Under the pieces are notes generated by a model. That model was given only the letters and a program-made list of their open reading frames with translations. It searched no databases and was not told the origin of the DNA. 64,000 nt of DNA. Origin: Pseudomonas sp. M30-35 (GTDB taxonomy: Bacteria > Pseudomonadota > Gammaproteobacteria > Pseudomonadales > Pseudomonadaceae). Shown here piece by piece: positions 27,112 to 37,266 of this stretch (positions within the stretch are counted from its first letter, which is position 1; each line of letters opens with the position of its first letter). The DNA lies in NCBI RefSeq assembly GCF_002163625.1, contig NZ_CP020892.1, forward strand, positions 558,001-622,000. The letters run 5' to 3'. The translations under genes were made by a program, and so were the position numbers.

Positions 27112-28086
27112 TTAAAACAGCTTGAGCGGCTCTTCATCCAGCGCTGACAATTGTTCGCGCAGCATCAGTATGTGCTCACCCCAATAACGCTCGCTGCCGA
27201 ACCAAGGGAAGCTGTGCGGGAAGGCCGGGTCATCCCAGCGTCGCGCCAGCCATGCGCTGTAATGCATCAGGCGCAAGGAACGCAGGCCTTCAATCAATGG
27301 CAGCTCACGCGGATTAAAATCGTGAAACTCCTGATAACCATCCATTAATTCCGAGAGTTGGCCAAGGCGCTCGTGGCGCTCACCGGCCAGCATCATCCAC
27401 AGGTCCTGCACGGCCGGGCCCATACGACAGTCGTCGAGATCAACCATGTGAAAGGTTTCATCACGGCACAGCAGGTTGCCGGGGTGACAGTCACCGTGCA
27501 GGCGAATCGCGGTGACTGGATTATTGGCGAATAGAGTGTCGAGCCGCTTGAGCAAATCACGGGCAACCGATTCGTAGGCTGGCAGCAGGCTCTTTGGAAT
27601 AAAGCCACCATCGAGCAAGGTTTTTAGTGATGCGTGGCCGTAGTTCTCGACCTTTAAACTTTCACGATGGGCGAAGGGTTTGGTTGCGCCCACTGCATGT
27701 AGCCGACCGAGCAGTTGGCCGAGCCGATACAGCTGGTCGAGATTGCCCGGCTCTGGCGCCCGGCCACCGCGACGCGGAAACAAAGTGAAGCGATAGCCTG
27801 CGTGCTCGAAGAGGGTTTCGCCGTCGCGTTGCATAGGCGCAACCACGGGAACATCGCATTCAGCAAGCTCGAAGGTGAAGCTGTGTTCTTCACGAATCGC
27901 CGCGTCAGTCCAGCGATCCGGACGGTAGAATTTGGCGATGATCGGCGTCTCATCCTCAATGCCGACTTGATATACCCGATTTTCGTAGCTGTTCAGGGCT
28001 AATACCCGCGCATCGCTGAGAAAGCCGATGCTTTCGACGGCGTCGAGAACCAAGTCTTGAGTCAGTGCTGCAAAAGGATGGGACAT
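27112..28086 (-). CDS. srkA: Stress response serine/threonine protein kinase SrkA (YihE/RdoA)
   Basis: A 324-aa kinase of the APH/choline-kinase fold that protects against stress-induced death in E. coli. Visible are the nucleotide-binding N lobe (NSYENRVYQVG...IIAKFYRP with the ATP-binding Lys), the catalytic HGDCHPGNLL motif (about residue 198) and the metal-binding MVDLDDCRMGP. AGGAG precedes the ATG by 6 nt. It is read alone; the next gene left, rarD, is 203 bp away. Confidence 0.93.
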   Translation of the reverse strand: MSHPFAALTQDLVLDAVESIGFLSDARVLALNSYENRVYQVGIEDETPIIAKFYRPDRWTDAAIREEHSFTFELAECDVPVVAPMQRDGETLFEHAGYRFTLFPRRGGRAPEPGNLDQLYRLGQLLGRLHAVGATKPFAHRESLKVENYGHASLKTLLDGGFIPKSLLPAYESVARDLLKRLDTLFANNPVTAIRLHGDCHPGNLLCRDETFHMVDLDDCRMGPAVQDLWMMLAGERHERLGQLSELMDGYQEFHDFNPRELPLIEGLRSLRLMHYSAWLARRWDDPAFPHSFPWFGSERYWGEHILMLREQLSALDEEPLKLF

Positions 28087-28220
28087 GAAATCTCCTGCGC
28101 GCAGCAGGTCGCCGCGTTCGACCGATCATGGTAACGCAGGTTAAGAGATTTGGGCGGCTGAATCCGCGTTGCGTGGGGGAAGTGTTCAGTTGCGGACAAG
28201 CTGCGCGTTGTTGCGGTGAG

Positions 28221-28258
28221 CGCCACGGCGGATGACAGTGTGATCATCCGTCGTGGCG
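28221..28258. terminator. Long hairpin downstream of the phoX-like gene
   Basis: 15-bp arms CGCCACGGCGGATGA and TCATCCGTCGTGGCG pair at 14 of 15 positions around an 8-nt loop, 32 bp past the stop of the minus-strand phosphatase gene. No T-tract, so 3'-end stabilisation or Rho-assisted ending is as likely as intrinsic termination. Confidence 0.5.
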
Positions 28259-28289
28259 ATTGCAGGTGCAGGCTATTTACCTAGCGAGT

Positions 28290-30203
28290 CTAGGTGCCGA
28301 TGATGCCGCCATCTTCACGGGTAATAACCATGACCGACGAGCGCGGTTTACCGTTGGGCAGGTGCTCAGGGAAGGACGAGCCGCCATTTTCGCCCGGATG
28401 TTGAATGCCTACAAACATCGTGCGTTGATCCGGCGCGAAGGCGATGCCAGTCACTTCACAGCCCACGGGGCCGACCATAAAGCGACGGATCTCGCCGGTG
28501 TCCGGGTCGGCGCAGAGCATCTGGTTATTGCCCATGCCCGCATAGTCACCAGCATTGCTGCTGTCGCCGTCAGTCTGAATCCAGAGACGGCCAGCGTCAT
28601 CAAAGCTCAGGCCATCCGGGCTGTTGAACATGTTTTGCGGGGTGATGTTTGTTGAGCCAGCGGTAGGTTGGCCGGCGTGCACCACAGGATTACCTGCGAC
28701 TACAAACAGATCCCAGGTAAAGGCGGTCGAGGCGTGATCGTCATTGGCTTCGCGCCAGCGCAGAATCTGCCCGTAAATGTTGTTCTCACGAGGGTTTGGA
28801 CCATTCACCGGTTGGTCGGCTTGACCCCGTTTAATGTTGTTGGTCAGGGTGCAATAAACCTGGCCATCTTTAGGACTGACCACCAGCCATTCTGGGCGAT
28901 CCATTCGAGTTGCAGCCACTGTGCTGGCTGCCAGGCGCGCGTGGATAAGCACCTCGGCTTGGCTGTTGAAGCCATTGCTGGCATCCAGCCCGTTTTTACC
29001 AAAGGTCAACTCAACCCAGCGACCATGACCTTTAGGCAGGTTTGGGTTTTTGTCTCCCGCATCGAAGCGCGCAACATAGAGCGTGCCTTGATCAAGGATG
29101 TGCTGGTTGTGCTTGACGGCATCCCGACCCTTGCCGCGTTTGATTTTATCCTTGCTGATGAACTTGTAGATGAACTCGCCGCGCTCATCGTCGCCCATGT
29201 ACACCACCGCGCGACCGTCTTTGGTCTCGGTAAATGCCGCATTCTCGTGCTTGAAGCGGCCCAGCGCAGTGCGTTTGATCGGAGTGGATTGTGGGTCGAA
29301 TGGATCAATCTCGACGATCCATCCGTGGCGGTTGAACTCGTTGGGGTTCTTGGCCATGTCAAAGCGGGGGGTGTGCAGGTGCCAGTCGTTGCCGTCGCCG
29401 GTGATGGAGGCGCCGTAACGCAATTGAGCCTCATCGAACTGTTGCGCCGGGTCAGTGCTGCCGAAGCAATCGTCGAAATTTTCTTCGCAGGTCAGGTAAG
29501 TGCCCCAAGGCGTTTTACCGTTGGCGCAGTTCTGGAAGGTGCCGAGAACATGTTTGCCTGTGCGGTCATCTGCGGTTTTCAGCAAGTCGTGGCCTGCAGC
29601 TGGTCCACTTACGCTGATTGGCGTGTTGCCGTGAATACGGCGGTTGTATTTTGAACCCTGCACAAATTGCCACTTGCCAGATATTTTTTGCACTTCGATT
29701 ACCGATAAACCTTCACTGGCCAGCGCCTTGTGAACTTCCTCGGAGGATTTCGGCAAGCCGCCGTGTTCGAGCAAATAGCGGTAGTTGGTGTATTCGTTGT
29801 TGATTGCCATCAGCGCGCGGTTTTCATCGTCGGCGAAAGGGAAGAAACTCATGCCGTCGTTGTTGTCACCGAACTGTACTTCGTGAGCGGCCGCTGAATC
29901 TTTGCTGGTTGGATCGAATGCCGGGCCGTTAGCTAATAAAGGCTGGCCCCAACTGATCAGCACCGATGATTTGTATCCGGCCGGCAGAGTGATCGTGTCT
30001 GCGGTCGAGATTGCAATGCTGTCAAAGCCGAGCAGGGTGCTGTTTGCACTGCCGACGCTGGCGGCTAGCACGCTGCGGCTGAGCAGGTTGCCGCCCAGGA
30101 ACATGGCGGCGCCGCACAAGGCACCCGCGCTGATAAAACGGCGGCGGCTGATGCCGCTCATTTGTTCTAGATCGGTTAATTGGTTGTCTTCTAAACGCTT
30201 CAT
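28290..30203 (-). CDS. PhoX-family (DUF839) alkaline phosphatase-like protein, Tat-exported
   Basis: A 637-aa secreted protein of the PhoX/DUF839 family. The Tat signal is SRRRFISAGALCGAAMFLGG (RR near residues 19-21). The mature part has the family segments WGTYLTCEENFDDCFG, HGWIVEIDPFDP, GRFKHENAAF, VVYMGDDERGEFIYKF and SPDGLSFDDAGRLWIQTDGD, which hold the metal ligands of the Fe/Ca cofactor in PhoX. The ATG at 30203 is used because it leaves a normal Tat n-region. Periplasmic phosphomonoesterase is the likely role; no clear Pho box was found. Confidence 0.87.
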   Translation of the reverse strand: MKRLEDNQLTDLEQMSGISRRRFISAGALCGAAMFLGGNLLSRSVLAASVGSANSTLLGFDSIAISTADTITLPAGYKSSVLISWGQPLLANGPAFDPTSKDSAAAHEVQFGDNNDGMSFFPFADDENRALMAINNEYTNYRYLLEHGGLPKSSEEVHKALASEGLSVIEVQKISGKWQFVQGSKYNRRIHGNTPISVSGPAAGHDLLKTADDRTGKHVLGTFQNCANGKTPWGTYLTCEENFDDCFGSTDPAQQFDEAQLRYGASITGDGNDWHLHTPRFDMAKNPNEFNRHGWIVEIDPFDPQSTPIKRTALGRFKHENAAFTETKDGRAVVYMGDDERGEFIYKFISKDKIKRGKGRDAVKHNQHILDQGTLYVARFDAGDKNPNLPKGHGRWVELTFGKNGLDASNGFNSQAEVLIHARLAASTVAATRMDRPEWLVVSPKDGQVYCTLTNNIKRGQADQPVNGPNPRENNIYGQILRWREANDDHASTAFTWDLFVVAGNPVVHAGQPTAGSTNITPQNMFNSPDGLSFDDAGRLWIQTDGDSSNAGDYAGMGNNQMLCADPDTGEIRRFMVGPVGCEVTGIAFAPDQRTMFVGIQHPGENGGSSFPEHLPNGKPRSSVMVITREDGGIIGT

Positions 30204-30282
30204 CACAGTAAGGCTCCGTGCCAAGAATGGCTGTACCTTAATCAGCGACTATGACGAAATTGTTGCAAGCAGGGTGATTGCC

Positions 30283-31047
30283 TTAAATTGGTGTACCAAG
30301 CAGAACTTGAGTTGGTGAACACTGCACACGCACAGCGCTGCCAATCGCCAATTGCAACTCCTCGAGCTGTGTCGGCTGGGCCAGTGCGCATAAAGTTTGA
30401 CCGCTTGGCAGAGTGATTTTGACTTCAGTCGGGCTGTCCGGCGCGCTCAGCAGTTCTTCTATCCGACCCTGCATGCAGTTATATCCGGGCGTTTCGGGCT
30501 GTTGCAGCGATTGCAGTTCCAGCCAGCCCGCCTTGATTAAAGCAATCACCTGGCTACCGACTGCCAGCTCAAGGGTTTGTGTGCTGTCGTGGGTGATCTG
30601 CGCCGTCAAATATTGGCCGCCTGCCAGTTCGAGGCGTATCTCGTCGTTGCGGCCCTGGCTGTCGATTGCCACGACCTGACCATGCAACTGGTTGCGTGCG
30701 CTGGTGCGCATCATCAGGCGGCTTAGTAAGTCCAGATCACCGATATCTTCAGCGGCTTCCAGCACCTGAGCTTGCAGTGCTTGTAAGCGTTGGTACAGGC
30801 GTAGAACGCGTTCGCCCTCAAGCGATAACCGTGCGCCGCCGCCGCCCTTACCGCCAACGCTGCGTTCAACCAATGGCTTTTGCGCCAGATTGTTCAGTTC
30901 ATCAATCGCATCCCAAGCTGACTTGTAGCTGAGACCAGCGCTTTTGGCGGCGCGGGTGATCGAGCCTTGCTCAGAAATATGCTGGAGCAGGGCGATGCGC
31001 TGCGGGCGGCGAGCAATGTATTGGGCGAGCACGGAGGTCAGCGACAT
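30283..31047 (-). CDS. modE: Molybdate-responsive transcriptional regulator ModE
   Basis: A 254-aa regulator with an N-terminal winged helix (about 15-110, including GSITRAAKSAGLSYKSAWDAIDELN) and two molybdate-binding Mop domains (about 120-185 and 192-254: RNQLHGQVVAID..., YNCMQGRIEELL...). It normally represses molybdate transport genes; no modABC lies in this window. It is followed on the same strand by the phoX-like gene (79 bp gap) and preceded by comF. Confidence 0.93.
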   Translation of the reverse strand: MSLTSVLAQYIARRPQRIALLQHISEQGSITRAAKSAGLSYKSAWDAIDELNNLAQKPLVERSVGGKGGGGARLSLEGERVLRLYQRLQALQAQVLEAAEDIGDLDLLSRLMMRTSARNQLHGQVVAIDSQGRNDEIRLELAGGQYLTAQITHDSTQTLELAVGSQVIALIKAGWLELQSLQQPETPGYNCMQGRIEELLSAPDSPTEVKITLPSGQTLCALAQPTQLEELQLAIGSAVRVQCSPTQVLLGTPI

Positions 31048-31092
31048 AGGGGGTTGACGTGTGAGAAGAAGGTTTCAACGGTGGCTATTTGC

Positions 31093-31842
31093 TCAATACA
31101 AGTCAAGCAGGGTTCCGGGTTTTGGGGTACGCGCCAAGCAATAAATCTCAACCCGCGCTGCACCTGCCTTTAATAACAGCCGACTCAAAATTTGCGCCGT
31201 GGCACCGGTGGTCAATACGTCATCCACCAGCGCGAGGTGCAGTCCTTGAACCTGCGTTTCTGGCGCGACTAAAAATGCTTTGCGCAGATTCTTTTTACGG
31301 GTGGCGGCGTCCAATCCTTGCTGTGCTGGTGCCTCGATGATGCGGGTTAACCCGTGGTTTAACACAGGAATGTGCAGGTGATTGCTTAAACTTGCGGCAA
31401 GCATTTGTGCCTGGTTAAAACCGCGTTGACGCTGACGCTGCGGGGTCAACGGAACAGGCAAAAGCAAGTCGGGACGGGCCAAGCCATCATCAAAGTTGTG
31501 CTGCACATAATCGCCCAGCAAGTCGCCGAGCAATCGTCCCAATGGCCACTGAGCGTGGTGTTTGAAACGGTTGATCATACTGTCGATCGGAAAGCTATAA
31601 CTCCAGGGTGCGACAACTTTGTCGAACACCGGCGGATGTTTTTGGCACTCGCCACAAATCAACCCAGCGCCGTGCATGGGCAATGCACAGACACTGCAAT
31701 GCTCGCGCAACCACGGCAGCTCGCTCTCGCAATCGGTGCAGATCGGCAGACGCTTGCTTTCAGTGGTTTCATCACAGAGCAAACACTTCAAGCAGGGTTG
31801 AAGAGCTTCGAGCTGATGTTTCAACCTTTGCCAAATAGCCAA
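31093..31842 (-). CDS. comF: ComF family protein (phosphoribosyltransferase-like)
   Basis: A 249-aa ComF protein linked to DNA uptake and recycling. The N-terminal zinc ribbon has paired CxxC motifs (CLLC, CTDC, CSVC, CGEC, residues about 20-70), and the C-terminal phosphoribosyltransferase fold has the PRPP-binding motif ALVDDVLTTGATA. The start is a TTG at 31842 with AGGAAGAG upstream; a TTG six codons in is possible. It is divergent from bioB, sharing a 173-bp region with the BirA operator. Confidence 0.9.
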   Translation of the reverse strand: MAIWQRLKHQLEALQPCLKCLLCDETTESKRLPICTDCESELPWLREHCSVCALPMHGAGLICGECQKHPPVFDKVVAPWSYSFPIDSMINRFKHHAQWPLGRLLGDLLGDYVQHNFDDGLARPDLLLPVPLTPQRQRQRGFNQAQMLAASLSNHLHIPVLNHGLTRIIEAPAQQGLDAATRKKNLRKAFLVAPETQVQGLHLALVDDVLTTGATAQILSRLLLKAGAARVEIYCLARTPKPGTLLDLY

Positions 31843-31888
31843 AACACTCTTCCTTGAGATTGATATGGTCTGGTTAATATTTGATCAG

Positions 31889-31920
31889 TTGTCAACCTGT
31901 GTCTTGCGTCGGGTTGACAG
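31889..31920 (+). promoter_or_regulatory. BirA (biotin repressor) operator before bioB
   Basis: The inverted repeat TTGTCAACC-N14-GGTTGACAG matches the known BirA operator pattern (TTGT.AACC half-sites about 14-16 bp apart). The right half-site contains the -35 hexamer of the bioB promoter, so bound BirA-biotinyl-AMP would block polymerase. Confidence 0.85.
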
Positions 31921-31941
31921 CGTCGAAACACAACTTATGAT
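31914..31941 (+). promoter_or_regulatory. Sigma-70 promoter of the biotin operon
   Basis: TTGACA (31914-31919, 6/6) and TATGAT (31936-31941, 5/6) with a 16-bp spacer. The start of bioB lies about 68 bp downstream of the predicted transcription start. The -35 box overlaps the BirA operator. Confidence 0.85.
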
Positions 31942-32015
31942 GCCTTAAGCCTGATTCGCGGCGCTTGGCCCGCAACCCTGACAACAGACGCAGTTGAGCG
32001 TCGAAGGAACTCTTC

Positions 32016-33071
32016 ATGAATGCCACCGCATCCATCGCAACTCGCCACGACTGGTCGCTAGCCGAAGTTAAGGCACTGTTCGAGCAGCCGTTCAACGACT
32101 TGCTGTTCAATGCGCAGACTGTGCACCGCGCGCATTTCGATCAAAATCGGGTGCAGGTCTCTACGTTGTTGTCGATCAAAACCGGCGCCTGCCCGGAAGA
32201 TTGCAAATATTGCCCACAGTCCGGCCACTACAACACCGGGCTTGAGAAAGAGAAACTGCTGGAAGTTCAGAAAGTCCTGCAAGCGGCCGCTGATGCCAAA
32301 GCCATCGGCTCAACCCGCTTCTGCATGGGCGCGGCGTGGAAGCATCCATCAGCCAAAGACATGCCCTACGTGCTGGAAATGGTCAAAGGCGTGAAAGCGC
32401 TGGGCCTGGAAACCTGCATGACTCTGGGCAAGCTCGACAAAGATCAAACGGCATCGCTGGCCGAGGCCGGGCTGGATTACTACAACCACAACCTCGATAC
32501 CTCGCCAGAGTTCTACGGCAATATCATCACTACCCGCACTTATGCTGACCGTTTAGAGACGCTGTCGCATGTGCGTGATGCCGGGATGAAAATTTGTTCG
32601 GGCGGCATTCTGGGGCTGGGCGAGTCGTTGGACGATCGCGCAGGGTTATTGATCCAGCTGGCAAATTTGCCGGAGCATCCTGAGTCAGTGCCCATCAACA
32701 TGCTGGTCAAGGTTAAAGGCACGCCGCTGGAGAATGAAAAGGACGTCGATCCGTTCGACTTTATCCGCACCCTCGCCGTTGCACGGATCATGATGCCTAA
32801 ATCCCACGTGCGCTTGTCGGCAGGGCGTGAGGCGATGAATGATCAAATGCAAGCACTGGCCTTCTTTGCGGGTGCCAACTCGATTTTCTATGGCGAGAAA
32901 TTGCTGACCACAATCAATCCGCAAGCGAACAAAGACATGGAGTTGTTTGCGCGTTTGGGCATCAAGCCAGAAGAGCGCGAAGAGCACGCCGATGAAGTGC
33001 ATCAAGCCGCCATCGAGCAAGCACTGGTCGAACAGAAAAGCAGTGAGCAGTTTTACAACGCTGCGGTTTGA
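32016..33071 (+). CDS. bioB: Biotin synthase
   Basis: Radical-SAM enzyme of 351 aa that inserts sulfur into dethiobiotin as the last step of biotin synthesis. The radical-SAM cluster motif is CPEDCKYC (about residues 61-68); the conserved Arg and Cys ligands of the second cluster lie in regions such as [10 protein letters not shown] and ETCMTLG. AAGGA precedes the ATG. First gene of bioBFHCD. Confidence 0.97.
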   Translation: MNATASIATRHDWSLAEVKALFEQPFNDLLFNAQTVHRAHFDQNRVQVSTLLSIKTGACPEDCKYCPQSGHYNTGLEKEKLLEVQKVLQAAADAKAIGSTRFCMGAAWKHPSAKDMPYVLEMVKGVKALGLETCMTLGKLDKDQTASLAEAGLDYYNHNLDTSPEFYGNIITTRTYADRLETLSHVRDAGMKICSGGILGLGESLDDRAGLLIQLANLPEHPESVPINMLVKVKGTPLENEKDVDPFDFIRTLAVARIMMPKSHVRLSAGREAMNDQMQALAFFAGANSIFYGEKLLTTINPQANKDMELFARLGIKPEEREEHADEVHQAAIEQALVEQKSSEQFYNAAV

Positions 33072-33165
33072 TTTGTTCTCTGGCAGCCGCTGGCTGTCAT
33101 CTTGATCAGCACCCTGAAGTTTGGCTGTGTGTCAGGCTTCAGCGGCTGCGCAACGGGTGATTTCC

Positions 33166-34338
33166 ATGTCTTTTGATCTCGCGAGTCGTTTGGCTGAGCG
33201 CCGCGCTGCACAGCTATATCGTCAGCGCCCTCTGCTTGAGTCGCCGCAAGGCCCGCAGGTTGTGGTGGACGGTCGCGAGCTGCTTGCATTCTGTTCCAAT
33301 GATTACTTGGGTTTGGCTAATCATCCGCAGGTGATTGAAGCCTGGCAGGCTGGCGCTTCCCGTTGGGGCGTCGGCGGCGGAGCTTCGCATTTGGTTATCG
33401 GTCACAGCACGCCGCATCATCAGTTGGAAGAGGCGCTTGCCGAGTTCACCGGGCGCCCGCGTGCACTGCTGTTCAGCACTGGTTACATGGCTAACCTCGG
33501 TGCGGTGACCGCTTTGGTCGGGCCGGGCGATACGGTGCTCGAAGACCGCCTCAACCATGCCTCTCTGCTCGATGCCGGTTTGCTGAGTAATGCACGATTC
33601 TCGCGGTATCTGCATAACGATACCGGCAGCCTCGCCAGCCGCTTGAGCAAAGCCGTGGGTAATACCTTGGTGGTGACCGATGGCGTGTTCAGCATGGATG
33701 GCGATCAGGCAGATTTGCCAGCCTTGTGCGCCGAGGCGAAATCACACAACGCCTGGGTCATGGTTGATGATGCTCACGGTTTTGGCCCGTTGGGGGCAAC
33801 CGGTGGCGGTATTGTCGAGCAGCAAGGTCTGGGCATTGATGATGTGCAGGTGTTGGTCGGCACGCTAGGCAAGGCTTTCGGCACGTCCGGGGCGTTTGTG
33901 GCCGGCAGCGAAGAGTTGATTGAGGCGCTGGTGCAATTCGCTCGTCCCTACATCTACACCACCAGCCAGCCGCCTGCGCTGGCCTGCGCCACCCTGAAAA
34001 GTCTTGAGCTGTTGCGCAGCGAGCATTGGCGCCGGGAGCATCTCAATGCGCTGATCAAGCAATTCCGTGAAGGCGCACAAGCCCTTGGCTTGCAGTTGAT
34101 GGACAGCTCAACACCGATTCAGCCTATCGTTATTGGTGACAGTGGCCGCGCCATGCGCGTGTCCCTGATGTTGCGTGAGCGCGGCATTCTGGTTACTGCG
34201 ATACGCCCGCCAACGGTGCCTGCCGGTAGCGCCCGCTTGCGGGTTACCTTGTCGGCGGCGCATAGCACCGCTCAGGTGGATTTATTACTTGCTGCGCTGG
34301 CCGAGTGTGGCGCGGGTGAGGAGCAACTAAATGCGTAA
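33166..34338 (+). CDS. bioF: 8-amino-7-oxononanoate synthase
   Basis: PLP-dependent enzyme of 390 aa that condenses pimeloyl-ACP/CoA with L-alanine. The PLP-lysine is in [13 protein letters not shown] (about residue 238), with HNDTGS and [10 protein letters not shown] cofactor contacts. I use the ATG at 33166 (GGTGA upstream, MSFDLASRL start) instead of a TTG 15 codons earlier. bioB is 94 bp upstream and bioH overlaps by 8 bp. Confidence 0.96.
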   Translation: MSFDLASRLAERRAAQLYRQRPLLESPQGPQVVVDGRELLAFCSNDYLGLANHPQVIEAWQAGASRWGVGGGASHLVIGHSTPHHQLEEALAEFTGRPRALLFSTGYMANLGAVTALVGPGDTVLEDRLNHASLLDAGLLSNARFSRYLHNDTGSLASRLSKAVGNTLVVTDGVFSMDGDQADLPALCAEAKSHNAWVMVDDAHGFGPLGATGGGIVEQQGLGIDDVQVLVGTLGKAFGTSGAFVAGSEELIEALVQFARPYIYTTSQPPALACATLKSLELLRSEHWRREHLNALIKQFREGAQALGLQLMDSSTPIQPIVIGDSGRAMRVSLMLRERGILVTAIRPPTVPAGSARLRVTLSAAHSTAQVDLLLAALAECGAGEEQLNA

Positions 34339-35062
34339 TCGCTTGGTGTTATTACCGGGTTGGGGTCTAGGTACTGCGCCGCTTGAACCGCTGGCAGAAG
34401 CATTGCGTGGGCTTGATCCGCATTTGCATGTGCAGGTTGAGCCGCTGCCTTTATTGGTCAGCAGCGAACTTGATGAATGGCTGGATGAACTCGACGCCAA
34501 TTTGCCAGAAGATGCATGGCTCGCTGGTTGGTCGCTGGGTGGCATGCTGGCAGCTGAGTTGGCGGCTCGACGTGCCGAAAAATGTCCAGGGTTGGTTACC
34601 CTGGCCAGCAATGCGAGTTTTGTCGCCAGCACTGACTGGCCCCATGCAATGGCCGAAGAGGCTTTTGATCTGTTTCGCCAGGGCTGCGCCCAGAATCCAA
34701 CGATAACCCTTAAACGCTTTGCCTCTTTGTGCGCGCAAGGTGCCGCCGATCAACGTGGCATGGCGCGCTTGATGTTGGGCGGTGCTCCACATGAAAGCGG
34801 GGAGCTGCTGCTCGCCAGCCTGGATTTGCTTGCCAGTCTGGACACTCGTGAAGCATTGCAGGGTTTTGTAGGCCCGCAATTGCATCTGTATGCCGGTCAG
34901 GACTCATTGGTTCCCGCTGAGGTGGCTGGAGATATCTTGGCGCTGTTGGGTGATGTTGAAGTGGGCTTGATTGATCAAGCCAGCCACGCGTTTTCACTTG
35001 AATACCCGCACGAGCTTGCCGCCGCGATTCAAGGGTTTTTGCACGAGGCAGGCGATGATTGA
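34331..35062 (+). CDS. bioH: Pimeloyl-ACP methyl ester esterase BioH
   Basis: Alpha/beta hydrolase of 243 aa that removes the methyl ester from pimeloyl-ACP methyl ester, releasing the substrate for BioF. The nucleophile elbow is GWSLGG (Ser about residue 75), with Asp in [12 protein letters not shown] and His in [12 protein letters not shown]. Its start lies inside the bioF end, with GAGGAG 8 nt upstream, so translation is coupled. Confidence 0.94.
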   Translation: MRNRLVLLPGWGLGTAPLEPLAEALRGLDPHLHVQVEPLPLLVSSELDEWLDELDANLPEDAWLAGWSLGGMLAAELAARRAEKCPGLVTLASNASFVASTDWPHAMAEEAFDLFRQGCAQNPTITLKRFASLCAQGAADQRGMARLMLGGAPHESGELLLASLDLLASLDTREALQGFVGPQLHLYAGQDSLVPAEVAGDILALLGDVEVGLIDQASHAFSLEYPHELAAAIQGFLHEAGDD

Positions 35063-35870
35063 TTTGGCTGATGAACCGCATTCGAGCTTGCCGGACAAAC
35101 GTCAGGTGGCCGCATCGTTTTCCCGTGCCGCGGCCAGTTATGACAGTGTCGCCGCGTTGCAGCGTGCTGTTGGCAACCAGCTATTACAGCGACTGCCAGC
35201 AAACGTTTCACCTCAGCGCTGGCTCGATCTGGGTAGCGGTACAGGTTACTTCAGCCGAGCATTAGCCAGTCGCTTTGGTGATGCACAAGGTATTGCTCTG
35301 GATATCGCCGAAGGTATGTTGCAGCACGCCCGTCCGCTGGGAGGCGCCGAGCAGTTTATTGCCGGTGATGCTGAGCGTTTGCCATTGCGGGCTGAATCTT
35401 GTGAGCTGATTTTTTCCAGCCTTGCCCTGCAATGGTGTGAATCCTTTGGTTCGGTATTGGCCGAGGCTCAGCGAGTACTGCGTCCGGGCGGGATGCTGGC
35501 GTTCAGCAGCTTGTGTGTCGGTACCTTGCAAGAGTTGCGCGAGAGTTGGCGGGTGGTGGATGGTTTTGTTCACGTTAACCGTTTCCGCCACTTTGAAGAT
35601 TATCAAGCGCTGTGCGCCGCCAGTGGCTTAGATGTGGTGGCACTGGATACCCAGCCAGAAGTTTTGTATTACCCCGACTTGCGCAGCCTGACACATGAAC
35701 TGAAAGCCCTTGGTGCGCACAATCTAAATTCAGGCAGGCCAAGCGGTTTGACCGGGCGAGCACGCATGCTTGCGCTGGTTGAAGCCTATGAGCGTGAGCG
35801 CCAAGTGCAGGGGCTGCCTGCAACCTATCAAGTTGTATACGGTGTTTTGCAGAAAAGGATGAACCCATGA
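35055..35870 (+). CDS. bioC: Malonyl-ACP O-methyltransferase BioC
   Basis: SAM-dependent methyltransferase of 271 aa that methylates malonyl-ACP to start pimelate synthesis on the fatty-acid machinery. The family start ([17 protein letters not shown]) is followed by the SAM motif [11 protein letters not shown] (about residue 58) and FSSLALQWC. The ATG at 35055 overlaps the bioH stop and has GAGG nearby; the longer frame from 34971 would run deep inside bioH and is rejected. Confidence 0.95.
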   Translation: MIDLADEPHSSLPDKRQVAASFSRAAASYDSVAALQRAVGNQLLQRLPANVSPQRWLDLGSGTGYFSRALASRFGDAQGIALDIAEGMLQHARPLGGAEQFIAGDAERLPLRAESCELIFSSLALQWCESFGSVLAEAQRVLRPGGMLAFSSLCVGTLQELRESWRVVDGFVHVNRFRHFEDYQALCAASGLDVVALDTQPEVLYYPDLRSLTHELKALGAHNLNSGRPSGLTGRARMLALVEAYERERQVQGLPATYQVVYGVLQKRMNP

Positions 35871-36556
35871 GCAACGCTTTCTTCATCACGGGTACTGATA
35901 CCGAGATCGGTAAGACCACCATTGCTGCTGGCCTGCTTTATGCGGCGAGAGAAGCGGGAATGTCGACTGCTGCGGCAAAGCCGGTTGCATCGGGTTGCGC
36001 GAAAAGTGCAGAGGGGCTGCGCAATGAAGATGCGCTGGCGCTACTTGAGCAGTGCTCAGTCGCGCTGACGTATGAAGAGGTCAACCCGCTGGCGTTTGCG
36101 CCCGCGATAGCACCGCACTTGGCTGCACGTGAGGCAGGCGTGGTGCTGAATGTAGAGAGGCTGCAGGAAGCTGTGCAGGGCGTGCTGGATAAAACCGCTG
36201 ATTTCACGGTGGTTGAAGGCGCAGGCGGCTGGCGCGTCCCACTGTCGGGCCAGGCGTCGATTTCTGATCTGGTGGTGAATTTGAAACTGCCGGTAATAAT
36301 GGTGGTTGGCGTGCGCCTGGGCTGTATCAACCATGCGGTTCTCACTGCGGAAGCAATTGCCGCAGATGGCTTGGAGCTGGTCGGTTGGGTGGCCAACGTC
36401 GTTGATCCAAAGACCTCGCGTCTGGAGGAGAACCTGGCCACTCTGGCTGAGCGCTTGCCTGCGCCATGCCTTGGCTATGTGCCGCGATTGAAGTCAGCAA
36501 CCGCAGCTGCGGTTGCTGCTTGTCTGGATATCAGTTTGCTGGGCATTGATGTTTGA
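35867..36556 (+). CDS. bioD: Dethiobiotin synthetase
   Basis: ATP-dependent carboxylase of 229 aa that closes the ureido ring to give dethiobiotin. The P-loop is [10 protein letters not shown] (residues about 8-17); KPVASGC and [11 protein letters not shown] are active-site motifs. The ATG overlaps the bioC stop (ATGA). Last recognised gene of the biotin operon; bioA is not in the window. Confidence 0.96.
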   Translation: MSNAFFITGTDTEIGKTTIAAGLLYAAREAGMSTAAAKPVASGCAKSAEGLRNEDALALLEQCSVALTYEEVNPLAFAPAIAPHLAAREAGVVLNVERLQEAVQGVLDKTADFTVVEGAGGWRVPLSGQASISDLVVNLKLPVIMVVGVRLGCINHAVLTAEAIAADGLELVGWVANVVDPKTSRLEENLATLAERLPAPCLGYVPRLKSATAAAVAACLDISLLGIDV

Positions 36557-36646
36557 TTGCGGTGATATGGCAAAAAGCTATTATCGAATTGCAGGCATTT
36601 CTGTTTTAATACAGGCCTTGTGCAACCCTGAACTGGAGCGAAATAG

Positions 36647-36931
36647 ATGAATGCCATATCGGGCAGCGCCTTTAACGCCGGTCTCGCGACAATCCAGTCG
36701 GGGCAGCAACGTGTCGATCAAGCCGCTCAAGGCATTGCCAGTGGCGCGGTAACTCAGCCAGCCCGTACAGAGCAACAAGCTGAGGCGGCAAATGCCACAC
36801 AAGCTGGGATGCCTGAAATCACCAGCAACCTGATTGAGTTGCGCCTTGGCCAGTATCAAGCCCAGGCCGGTGCGCGCGTACTCGAGACCGCAGACGCTGT
36901 ACTTGGCACGTTGATCGATACCCGCGCCTGA
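36647..36931 (+). CDS. Small protein resembling joined ends of a flagellar rod/hook protein
   Basis: A 94-aa protein. Its N-terminus (ISGSAFNAGLATIQSGQQRVDQAAQGIAS) resembles the N-terminal helix of axial flagellar proteins, and its C-terminus (SNLIELRLGQYQAQAGARVLETADAVLGTLIDTRA in part) resembles their C-terminal helix. Only a short Q/A-rich linker joins them, with no core domain. A counterpart lies after bioD in P. aeruginosa (from memory), so it is a conserved pseudomonad gene. GGAG stands upstream of the ATG. Function unknown; the flagellar similarity is my reading by eye. Confidence 0.75.
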   Translation: MNAISGSAFNAGLATIQSGQQRVDQAAQGIASGAVTQPARTEQQAEAANATQAGMPEITSNLIELRLGQYQAQAGARVLETADAVLGTLIDTRA

Positions 36932-37266
36932 CCCCCGTCATCACTCCTCAGCTTCACTGCTAAACCCCAATTACTCCAAATTCTGCATCGCTGCAGCGCA
37001 ATGTCTTTTGCGTTGTCTCCCAGCTATTGCCTGCAATATTTATGCGTCTTACTACTGCTCTGTAGCGCTATTTATTGAAGGATAAAGGCCGTGTGGACCG
37101 GTTAGCTGGCGCCTTTGCCGCTGGGTATGATTTAGACCGGCGGTATAGCGCCGTCTGATTTCAAGGTGTTTCCGCTGATCACTAATAATTGAGGAATGGC
37201 TCAAGCATCAGGCTTTGAGCGGATGGCAAAGCTGCTCATACCGTTTGTCGAGGGTTCAAAGCACGC

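Noticed and set aside
28668..29654. 328-codon plus-strand frame opposite the phoX-like gene
   Set aside because: Antisense to a strongly supported Tat-exported protein; composition is that of a shadow frame.
30204..30282. Possible Pho box upstream of the phoX-like gene
   Set aside because: TCGTCAT is a partial half-site, but the expected second half 11 bp away does not match.
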